64,000 bases of DNA, taken from NCBI GenBank assembly GCA_018340375.1, contig JAFFJZ010000025.1, forward strand, positions 1,503,501 through 1,567,500, written 5' to 3'. Under the pieces are notes generated by a model that was not told the DNA's origin, did no database searches, and saw only the letters and a list, made by a program, of their open reading frames with translations. The position numbers and the translations under genes are program-made. The first letter of the stretch is position 1, and each line of letters opens with the position of its first letter. Origin of the DNA: Gonatopus flavifemur. Taxonomy: Eukaryota; Arthropoda; Insecta; Hymenoptera; Dryinidae. Below, piece after piece: positions 32,717 through 42,500 of the stretch.

Positions 32717-35000
32717 ATAGGTATATTACACGAGTCAACATTCGGTCTACGCTGGAACACCAGAACAGAGGTGAGTACCTGTGAGTTTTGGGGTTCGGAG
32801 ATTACGATTCCGGGGTCCATATGACCCCATCACGTCAGGATCAAGGTCAAATCGAGGTCAAACATCTCAAATCGAAAGATATAATTGTTTAGTCCCGGAT
32901 TCCGGAGCAGCGGGAAATTTTACATTCAAATACACTCTCACGTTCCAATGAAAGTGGTATTTGCAGGTCATATTGAGGTCATATGTGGGTAGAATCCTGT
33001 TTTTGAACCTTTTCTCCGAAATTAGGCTGAACAGGCTCTTGTATCAGTTGACTTTTACGTTTTGGGGGTCGGAGATCATGATTTCTGGGTCCATATGACC
33101 CTATCACTTCAGGATCAAGGTCAAATCAAGGTCAAACATCTCGAATCGAAAGATATGTTTTTGGCCCGGATTCCGAACCAGCGGGAAATTTTATACCCAA
33201 ATACACTTCCACATTCAAATGAAAGTGGTATTTGCAGGTCATTTTAAGGTCATATGTAGGTAAGATGCTTTTTTAAATCCTTTCTCTGATATCAGGCCAA
33301 ACAGGCTCTTGAATCCGTTGACTTTCACGTTTCTGGGGTCGCAGAGTGAGATTCCTAGGTCTATATGACCCCATCACGTCAGGATCAAGGTCAAACATCC
33401 TCAATCGGAGGATTTAATTTTTTTCACCCCGGATTCCGAACCAGCGGGAAATGTTACATCCAAATACATTCTCACATTCAAATTGGAGTTATATCTGCAG
33501 GTCATATGAAGGTCATATGTAGGTAAAATCCTTTTTTTGAATTCCTCCTCTGATATTGGCCAGGCAGGGTCTCGGATTAGTTGACTCCTATGTTTTTGCG
33601 GTCGCAGATCACAATTCCGGGGACTATATGCCTCCATCACGTCAGAATCAAGGTCAAATGAAAGACAAACATCTTGACATCAAAGAATATCATTTTGTTG
33701 ATCCTGGATCCTGAACGGCCGAGAGATTCGAAATCTTGATGAATTCTCATAATCCAATCGAGCTCATATCTGCAGGTCATATAGAGGTCATCTGCAGGTC
33801 AAATGTTTTGTTCCGAATTCAATGGCTTTCGAAATCTGTTCAACCTCAATATAAACGATTCACTCTGGCTCGTCATAAGAGTCAGCTTCAAAGGACAAGA
33901 CTTAAGTGATGCCTCCAAAAACGCCAATTTCCAAGATGGGATTCAGTCTTGTCCTTTAAAGCTGACTCTTATGACGAGCAATAGTGAATCGTTTATATCG
34001 AGGTTGAACAGATTTTGAAAGACAGAGGATTCGAAAAAAAACATAGGACCTGCAGATGACCTCTATATGACCTGCAGATATCAGCTTGATTGGATTATAA
34101 GAATTTATCAAGATTCGAAATCTCTCGGCCGTTCAGGATCCGGGATTGACCCGTTGAGGACCAAACGTCCGTTTCTTCGACACCTTCCTCAACGACATTT
34201 TACGCTGTCAAACCGATTGTCGAAAAATTTGCGGATAATTATTTTCAATGTAAAATTATCTGAACTTTAAAAATATGGGAGCAGATTTCCGAAAAAATGC
34301 GAACTGGGGATGTTATAATCGTTTGAACAGAGAAAAACACGAATTTTCGATTGCAAAAAATTATTATCCGTTTATTTTCGTCTCGAATTAGGGGAGACAT
34401 ACATCTAGGGAATGAAATTTCCACGTCCATGGACCCTAAGCTTCAAAGTATGTGAGATGGCTTTTCGGAATTCAAGATGGCGACACTCAATATGGCGGCG
34501 AGAAACCAAAGAATTTTTGCTTTTCCTTATTTTCCGTATCTGAGCAATATTCCTGAATGAATTCGATGTACACACAGGTATTATCAGGTTTTTGGGGTCG
34601 CTGATCACGAATCCGGGGGCAGATTTGCCAAATTCAATATGGCGGCCCAAAAGGGCCGTCTGAAATTGTTGAAACTTCACGATTCCCATGAAAATCAGTA
34701 CATGGGGGTCTTTGGGATCCCTGATGACCAATCGGGAGTCAGATTCTGTGGATCCAGAATGGCGGTTCGAATATCCAAGAAGTCTCAATTCTCGTTCCTC
34801 CAGTTTTTTGTCAATTCATAGATATTTTCCTCCTCACATAGATGGATCTCAGTATTCTCCGGATCGCTGCATACAAATTTGGTATCAGATCTGCCAAATT
34901 CAATATGGCGGAGCCAATATGGCTTCGGAAGAGTACTGAAATTGTCTCATTTTTCAAGCGTTCTCTGCCGTCGATGTGTAGATCGCCGTTGCCCAACTCT
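32717..35000 (+). repeat. Left inverted arm of the piggyBac-like element
   Basis: Contains four tandem units beginning at GGTTCGGAG/GGGTCGGAG/GGGTCGCAG/GGTCGCAG (about 32790, 33067, 33337, 33600). A 446-bp palindrome (33701-34146) follows, then the inner arm with TGTACACACAGGT, GGTCGCTGATCACGAAT and several ATGGCGG motifs. Every part except the palindrome is found inverted in the right arm. Confidence 0.85.
33701..34146. repeat. 446-bp palindrome present only in the left arm
   Basis: ATCC..GGATCCTGAACGGCCGAGAGATTCG at the left pairs with CGAAATCTCTCGGCCGTTCAGGATCCGGGAT at the right. Inner pairing includes AACGATTCACT..CTCGTCATAAGAGTCAGCTT and its complement, with the centre near 33923. Each half resembles the second half of the arm's own tandem unit. 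The equivalent point in the right arm (about 38050-38060) lacks it. Confidence 0.85.
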
Positions 35001-35083
35001 CACCACGTGGAGGTATACATTTCCGACAGTCTTCTTTTTTTGTTCCAATTTTTCTCTAGTTCATTTATTTTTTTGTTTCTTCT

Positions 35084-36677
35084 TCAATTCTTGTATTTTC
35101 CATTTCTTCTTGGATGTTGTTCATCCAATTCCTTCTCAAATTCCAGAACTCTTTTCCAGGACTTATCTCTCATTTGTGTCGATACAGTAGGGAAGAGCAC
35201 CAAATTCGGTGAAACGATCACGCGTGTGATGTTTTGAAACATGCGGAGCACATGTAAGCATAACAGACTGCGCACATCTTCTGCGTTCTGGTTGAGCATC
35301 TCGAAAAGTTGGTGCAGTTTCTTTTCTTCTCTGCAACTACAGTCTAATGTGCTACTGATCCTCGTGCTGGAGCTTTCACAAGATACCCTCGAGCGATAGC
35401 TAATTGCCATGTCTTCCGTTCCAATCTCACTCGTCTTATCACGTACCAAATTTTTCAGTACTGTTGCATTTGTGACAGAAGATTGGATTATTCTCAAAGA
35501 AATAACACGAGTCCATTTTTGGGATCTGATAAAAGGCATTAGGTTACTGCGATGAAAATCATACTGGTCAACTCCACCCATGTGCTTGTTGTCAGTAGCA
35601 AAAGCTCTCGGGAAAGGTAATTCCATCTTTCCAGCATGTCCTTTGGATCGGCGTTTCATCGAAGATAAGGGTGTTACTGCTACTGCTGTCGAAAGTAATG
35701 AGATCGGTTTCGAATCCATGATGGTGATATAATAATCATACCACTATTTTTCTCATGCTCCACGATGAAAGAACCACGTGGAGCTTTTTCATCCACGTCA
35801 TTGCTGACACCAATGACTCTATTCGCTTTCACCGTGCCTGTAGCTCGTAAACCAATATTCTTCAGATGAACCAATAAATCGGGATTGCAGGAGAAGTTAT
35901 CAAAGTATAAATGATAGCGAACTATCACCTTCACTACATTCGTAGAGAGAAGTCCTTGGATCATTTTCAAGACTACTCGACTATCCAAAGCACATTTCCC
36001 TATTGCTGTGTCTTCTTGTCCGGAATAAGGATTGGTCCCTTTGCCACAGTAAATGTCGCAGTCGAATACATATCCATCGGGATTACATATGAACCACTTT
36101 TTATGCCAGATTGCACCGGTTCATCCTCCATATATTGCTTCAAAGAGGTTCTTCCGTAAAACTGGATCATCGACTCATCAATTGATAGGGCAGTCGAGAA
36201 AAAACCGAATTGTTTCATATTTCTCCTGAAAATCTCGGAAAGATCACGTACCCGCCATGCTCAGTCATTAAGGTTTTCATCTCTGGGTCGTGGAAATTTT
36301 ATTTTTGATTTGATCGTCATGAAAGTTTTACGACTCATGATGGTAGCGATGGGATCGCAAGCTCATAGAGGATCGGTGGACCAATAGTCTTTTTGAGATT
36401 TTCTTGAGTTAAAAATCGACATTATTATAATTCCTACGAATATATCCACATCATGAGGAGAGAACTCGTAACGGTTATTGGCAGCACAATCAATAATGTG
36501 ATTCTTCAAATCATCGGAAAAGAAATATCCAAAAACTCCCGTGAGAGATGCGTCCTGAATTCTCTTATTCGTTGATTCAGACATGAGGAATTCATTCTCA
36601 GTAATGCCAATCGATTTTTTCTCACCATCCATCTTCGCAGTCGAAGGACCCGGAATTTCGAATTTTTTTCTCACCAA
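35084..36677 (-). pseudogene. PiggyBac-like transposase, broken
   Basis: Four frames on the minus strand read in order. 36677-36363: SLTGVFGYFFSDDLKNHIID and VDIFVGIIIMSIFNSRKSQK, the N-terminal fold. 36218-36000: ALSIDESMIQFYGRTSLKQY, the first catalytic aspartate, and SYVIPMDMYS. 35988-35680: VRYHLYFDNFSCNPDLLVHL, the second aspartate, and GLRATGTVKANRVIG. 35719-35084: ATDNKHMGGVDQYDFHRSNL, the third aspartate in the GGVDQ block, then a C-terminal cysteine-rich tail. The DDD residues are all readable, but several frameshifts and stops intervene. Cut-and-paste transposase of DDE_Tnp_1_7 type. Confidence 0.85.
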
Positions 36678-36754
36678 TACAGAAAGGATTCCTGATTGAT
36701 CTCATCTCCGATTTTATTTATAAGTCGACCGTCTAATGCGACTGAGCTTCATGC

Positions 36755-37204
36755 GGAAATAGTGCAGAGGGAGGGGAATAAAACTGAACTTCGATGTCGA
36801 AAACGAAAAATTGCGAATCTAAAACAATTGACGACTTTGATTACATCGTGAGAAAGAACTTGGGTTCTCCTACAGAGTGCTTAGAAGAACAGATGAAGAT
36901 GAGAATCTAAGAGGAAAAAGATGAAACTTCGAAAAATTGGAGAAACAGAGAATGAAAGATGTGGTGACAGCTCAGCAACAGCAATGAATACATAGTGCAG
37001 AGGAAGGGAGACGAAACTGAACTTCGACATCAGAAACGAAAAATTGCGAATCTGAAACAATTGACGGCCTTGATTACATCCGAAGAATGAACTTGGGTTC
37101 CCTTCAGAGTGCTCAAGAATAACATATGAAGATGAGAATCTAGAAGGGAAAAGATGAAACTGTGAAAAATTGGAGAGACAACGAAATATGTAATGACAGT
37201 TGAC
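36755..37204. repeat. Tandem duplication beside the transposase
   Basis: Two units of about 240 bp (36755-36990 and 36995-37204) share ATAGTGCAGAGG.AGGG, AACTGAACTTCGA, GAAAAATTGCGAATCT.AAACAATTGACG and GAAGATGAGAATCTA. It has no counterpart on the other side of the gene and sits upstream of the transposase start (minus strand). Confidence 0.75.
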
Positions 37205-38752
37205 AACTGCGAAGAAAACACATCGACGGCAGAAAACACTTGAAAAATGAGGCAATCTCAGTACTCTTCCGGAGCCATATTGCTTCTGCCATATTGTATT
37301 TAGCAGATCTGACACTCAATTTGTATTCAGTGATCCGAAGAATACTCAGATCCATCCATGTGAGGAGGAAAATATCGATAAATTGACAAAAAACTGGAGG
37401 AACGAAAATTGAGACTTCTTGCTGCCATATTCGAGCCGCCATTTTGAATTCATAGAATCTGACCGCCGATTCGTCATCAGGGATCCCGAAAACCCCTATG
37501 TACTGATTTTCATGGGAATCGTGGAGTTTCAACAATTTTAGGCCGCCATTTTGGATCCGCCATATCGAATTTGGCAAATCTGACCCCGAATTCGTGATCA
37601 GCGACCCCAAAAACCTAATAATACCTGTGTGTACATCGAATTCATTCAGGAATATTGCTCAAATACAAAAAATAAGAAAAAGCAAAAATATTTTGATTTC
37701 TAGTCGCCATATTAAGTGTCGCCATCTTGAATTTCGAAAAACCATCTCACATACTTTGGAGCTCAGGGTCCATGGACGCAGAAATTTCATCCCCCAGATG
37801 TATGTCTCCCCTAATTCGAGGCGAAAATAGACGGATAATAATTTTTTGCAATCGAAAATTTGTGTTTTTTTTCTATTCAAACGATTGTAACATTCCCAAT
37901 TTGCATTTTTCCGAAGATCTGCTTCCATATTCTGAAAGTTCAGATAATTTCACATTGAAAATAATTATCCGCGAATTTTTTGACAATCGATTCGACAGCG
38001 TAAAATGTCGTTGAAAAAGGTGTCGAAGAAACGGACGTTTGGTCCTTAACAGGTTAAAAAAAATGATATCCTCTGATGTGAAGATGTTTGTCCTCAATTT
38101 GACCTTGATTCTGACGTGATGGTTGCATATAGTCTCCGAAATCGTGATCTGCGACCGCAAAAACATAGAAGTCAACTAATCCAAGACCCTGCCTCGTCAA
38201 TATCAGAGAAGACATTCAACAAAAGGATTTGACCTACATATGACCTTCATATGACCTGTGGATATAACTTTAATTCGAATGTCAAAATGTATTCGGATGT
38301 AACATTCCCCTCTGGTTCGGAATCCGGGGTAAACAAAATTATATCTTTCGATTGGAGATGTTTGACCTTGATTTGACCTTGATCCTGACGTGATGGGGTC
38401 ATATAGACCTAGGAATCTCATTCTGCGACCCCAAAAACGTAAAAGTCAACGAATCCAAGAGCCCGTTCAGCCTAATATCAGAGAAAAGATTGGAAAAAAG
38501 GATCTTACCTACATATGACCTGCAAATACCACTTTTATTCGAATGTGAAAGTGTATTTGGATGTAAAATTTCCCACTGCTTCGGAATCCGGGGCCAAAAA
38601 ATTATATCTTCCGATTTGAGATGTTTGATCTTGATTTGACCTTGATCTTGAAGTGATAGGGTCATATGGACCCAGAAATCGTGATCTCCGACCCCCAAAA
38701 CTTATAGGTACCCACCTCTGGTCTGGTGTTCCGGCGTAGATCAAATGTTGAC
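37205..38752 (-). repeat. Right inverted arm of the piggyBac-like element
   Basis: Inverted copy of the left arm with three clear tandem units (GGTC.GAGATCACGATT type, about 38690, 38427 and 38155 read on minus). The inner ATGGCGG-rich part is at 37260-37740. The left arm's palindrome is absent at about 38050. Confidence 0.85.
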
Positions 38753-39230
38753 CTGTATTATCAGCATCTCTACTACATTGTGGTCCGTTCATCTGAAAAA
38801 GGATAATTACATGGAATATACAACGTGAAAGACTCCGAGGATATAACTGCCTCCAACCAACTCAAAGTATTGTGATTCATTAGGAAATAGCAAACTTAAT
38901 CTGTGAGTTTCACCATCATAAGCTTCAGGTTGATTCTTACCGCTCGAATTTTCACATTCTCTTATTCTTGGATCATCCTCGGGGATGAATCCCAAGAACA
39001 TTCGATAAATGGTTCGATAACATTCAATAAATTGATGTATGAATACGCTGCAAATTCGATATGTGCTAATGACTCTGGGAATTACTGTCACATTTCTCAT
39101 GAATTGATTGTTTTCTTAGTTGAGCCTTGGGTTTTATTTCTTTCATATTTTCATCATCGAAAATTGATCGTTCTAAAGAAGTGAGGAAATCACAGTATAA
39201 GCATTATCACGTTGATTATCGTTATGCATC
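38753..39230. other. No gene recognised
   Basis: AT-rich sequence outside the piggyBac-like arm; open frames on both strands are short and lack recognised motifs. Confidence 0.35.
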
Positions 39231-40190
39231 TCTACATTGAAAAACTCAGTGTTTGACAGAGTGACTGTTTTGCTTCCCTCTCAGAGAGAACCTTTGTGAT
39301 CGTTTTCAAGGACCGAAAATTCTTTTGTCTTTAAACTTGAAATCTCTCATGCTGAAGTATTCCTTCAAACTCGGGGAAGATTTCAGGTTATGTTTCCGTC
39401 TGCCTGTCTGTATGTTTGTGTGTGTGTGTATGTCCCATATGAGTTTCAACCTGATTGTTACAGAAGAACCGGAGTGGTGAGGAAAAATGTAAAAAAAATT
39501 GTGATTTTGCGACCGCGCATATCTCCGCTTCCTATTATCCGATTGTGATGTCACTTGAACCACGTCCTGAGTATGATTCACTTGTGATTCTATATAAATT
39601 TCATCACAGCCGGTTGGAAACTGTGGGAAATTTTTTTTTGTGATCCGTGTTTTTTGGCCATATTTTGAAAGCATACCTCCCTATGTTCGCATCTCCCAAA
39701 TGCCATACAAATTTCAGCACATTCAATTCACGAGGTGTTCGTTGTACGGTATACATTTCGAGCAAATCGGGAATGAGGGAAATAATGGTAAGCACTAAGA
39801 TTTGGAACGAAATTCGAAAATCTCATCAATGCCACTATCATGCGGATATCTTCCGTTCCTATCATCCGATCATTATGAAATTTTTACCACAGTTTCATGC
39901 AGTGCCCATAGTGGTCCCATATAAGTTTCAACTTGATGTTCACAAGAGGACGGGAAACGGAGAAGAAACATGTTATCAAAAATTGTGATTTTGGATCAAA
40001 GGCATGTTTTCGCTTCCTGTTACGCAAATGCAATGAAATTTATACCACGGTCCAGTTATGATCCGATAGTGGTCCCACATAACTTTCATCACAATTGGTT
40101 GGAAAATATGGGGAAGAGTCTTCAGCAATCTGCATTGTTTGAAGATATTTTCAAAAGTTCCATCACGATTAGTTGATTAGGAACGAGGAA
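39231..40190. repeat. Degenerate tandem repeat with TGTGTGTATGTCCCATA-type start
   Basis: After a CTGTCTGTATGTTTGTGTG microsatellite (39408-39430), a unit recurs at about 39520, 39843 and 40010. Its core is CGCTTCCTATTATCCGATTGTGATG and variants, then CCACG/GTGGTCCCATATAA.TTTCA and TCACA..GGTTGGAAA. This type of sequence is common in arthropod interspersed repeats; no coding function is implied. Confidence 0.6.
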
Positions 40191-40422
40191 GCCGTGTGCT
40201 AATTGGCAGAGTTTTTTCCTACACAACTCACATACATGAAACTAAACGAAGTGGAATTTCCAACACAAGAATAAGCAAATTTGTATTCATACTCGATTTT
40301 CTTCGCTTTTGGATATTTATTTGATTCAATCGAACGATAAGAACAGAAATCTTTGAAAAACATTGAATTTTCATGTCATTGAATATGAAAGGTTCTCCTC
40401 ATTGAAATGAATACTCGATTAC

Positions 40423-40634
40423 CATTCGAAGCATCCAGATCATATCCTTCACTAATAAAATCCTTCAAATTTTTCTTGAAAAAAGCTTTGTTGTACAGTA
40501 CTTTGTTCTGTTTCATAATTCCTTTCAAAGCTTGAGTTTTGATGTCTGGATCATTCCCATCGTCTGTGAACGCGTGCGGAAATTTCTCCAGATGTTTCAG
40601 TTCAATCAATGCGTTCCTACCATGGTATATGTTC
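40423..40634 (-). CDS. Isolated candidate host exon, unknown product
   Basis: An open stretch on the minus strand reads IYHGRNALIELKHLEKFPHA, TDDGNDPDIKTQALKGIM, KVLYNKAFFKKNLKDFISEG and YDLDASNG. It is bounded by a plausible acceptor (ACTTATAG/G) at its start and a donor (AATG/GTAATC) at its end. The residue mix looks like real protein rather than a shadow frame, and no transposon features surround it. I do not recognise the family and found no neighbouring exons. It could instead be part of an unrecognised mobile element. Confidence 0.3.
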
Positions 40635-41447
40635 CTATAAGTGCACAATTGTTTTTATTTCAAGGGATATTATGTTGCAAAAATCAAAGGATTCGCATTC
40701 AAGTGATTTCTCTTCTTTTTACATAGGTAACTATTTACTATAGATGATGAATGTCATGATAAGAAAAACTTATGAAGAAAGTGTGATAGCATGCAGCGAT
40801 CCTGGTGAACTTGGAGTGTCACCAACGCAACAAATTGTTGCAGAAGTTGAAAGTGTATATTCACTGAGAAAAATCCTCGTATTTATAGCTACTATTTGTA
40901 GCTGGAATGATGCGTAGCTCTAGAAAGTATCCACTGTAACATTTTCGAAGACTTTGAATTAGAAAAACATTTTTTCTATCACTGATAACCCTTCCACTCC
41001 AAGAACTTCACCAACTACTGTAGGAATGATAATTTTGATCTACGATAGTTCGAGACTCACATCTTCTATAGCTCCGAAAAGTAGCCATCCTGAACATGTT
41101 GATATCCCTGTAAGAGCTTCCTTCAACTGTTACATGTGTTTAACCGAAGAACCATAGCTCGCACGCATGCAGTATTGTAACCTCAATTTGGAGTATCAGT
41201 AATTTGAGAATCATCACTACCTATGATTACGGAATGTAGAATCACAGTATTCTTGCTCATGTGTTGAACTCCAATGAGTAAGTATATTGTGGCGTGATAG
41301 TTCTCATTCTTATTGGTGGTTGAGATTTTTAGTTTACAATGACAAATTGATTCGCTCGGTGGAGTAGTTGTATTTTCGATATAGTACATAAAATGTTGCA
41401 TCCTAGCAACAATAATTTTGCTATTTTACGAATGAGAAACTGTTTTA
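40635..41447. other. No gene recognised
   Basis: AT-rich. If 40423-40634 is an exon on minus, upstream introns or exons would lie here, but no second exon with matching phase is evident. Confidence 0.35.
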
Positions 41448-42224
41448 CTCTCTAAATCCGAATCAGTGAAAAAACCACTGTTTGAATCAGTGATTTTTGT
41501 AACCACTGAGATTTCAGTATATTTCACTGGTTTGATAGTGGAAAGCACTGAGAATAAGTGAAATAACTACTGACCTAATCAGTGAGATGTCATTTCACTG
41601 ATTGATCAGTAAGCAGATGAATTGCAGTTTCTTTCAAAGTATATTCGAAAAATAAGATGAAACTTTGTGGTATGTGAATAAAATTTTTTGAAATGTGTAC
41701 TTTTTAATTGAGAATTACATTATTACGTTACATATACTCTGAAAAAATATACTCGAACGAATACATTTTCAAATTATAATGCCGACATTTATATAAGAGA
41801 AATAATATGCAAGTAGTCGCTTGTACAAGGTGTTTGAAATAATCATAAACAATACAGATCCGCATGGTTTTAACAAAGTGAAAACCTTCAATCTATTCGT
41901 CCACATAAGCAACCGTTTTGGAGATATGAGTATTTCAAAGATCTGACGTTCTTCAAGTACATCTATAATTCTACCTCATCCAAGTGAGATTCGGTAGCTG
42001 AGCGGTTATGGTGAGCGACTGTGACGCTGCGGGGCTGGGTTCAGGTCCCAGAAAAGATAATTTTTCTTCTCTGATCAGGTCACTGGTTTCACTGATCAAA
42101 CCAGTGGTTCGCATTGATTGAATCAGTGATTTTTAACTGATTCTCAGTGGACGCCTTAGGACTGATGGAATCAGTGAAATTTCACTGTGAATCAGTGGTT
42201 TTTCACTGATTCAGATTTAGAGAG
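41448..42224. mobile_element. MITE with CTCTCTAAATC ends, TA duplication and tRNA-like insert
   Basis: The left end CTCTCTAAATCCGAATCAGTGAAAAAACCACTG is matched inverted at the right end (CAGTGGTTTTTCACTGATTCAGATTTAGAGAG). TA flanks both sides (41446-41447 and 42225-42226). CAGTGA/TCACTG words recur many times in both subterminal regions. The centre holds non-repeated AT-rich sequence and a tRNA-like segment at 41990-42051. Confidence 0.88.
41990..42051 (+). other. tRNA-like (SINE-head-like) segment inside the MITE
   Basis: TAGCTGAGCGG (41995-42005) fits a Pol III A box and GGTTCAGGTCC (42038-42048) fits a B box with one mismatch. CTGGG..CCCAG forms a perfect T-stem around a 7-nt loop, and AGCG..CGCT forms an anticodon-type stem. 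There is no acceptor stem and the anticodon loop lacks the usual T33, so this is not a functional tRNA. Confidence 0.5.
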
Positions 42225-42500
42225 TATGCACTCAAGAGAATGGATTAGTGGGATGATGGAAACTTTATATTCATTTTGTATTCATTTTCATCCATTTGTT
42301 CGTCAACCTTAATTACAAAATAAGTTTCAAATAAACCTAATCAAACATTTCAAATCATATAAAATGTTTTGAAAAAATTCCATAATCACAAAAAACAATA
42401 AAACAGTGATCAGATTTCCATATATCATTCCATGTTTTCGATTGAATCACATCGCCGAGAAGCATGACTTCAGAATTCATAGTTTGTTTCACCTCGTAAG

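Larger units (their letters stand above)
32717..38752 (-). mobile_element. Large piggyBac-like element with long inverted arms
   Basis: A broken piggyBac-type transposase (minus strand) lies between two arms that are inverted copies of each other: 32717-35000 and 37205-38752. The arms match from the outer CTACGC.GGAACACCAGA..AGAGGTG through tandem 260-275 bp units, then a single-copy inner part rich in ATGGCGG motifs, down to GTCGATGTGT beside the gene. Arms of 1.5-2.3 kb are far longer than the short TIRs of classical piggyBac elements. TTAA target duplications were not found, so the outer ends are uncertain. Confidence 0.8.

Noticed and set aside
41990..42051. Functional tRNA gene
   Set aside because: No acceptor stem, no T at position 33 and a mismatched B box; better described as tRNA-like.
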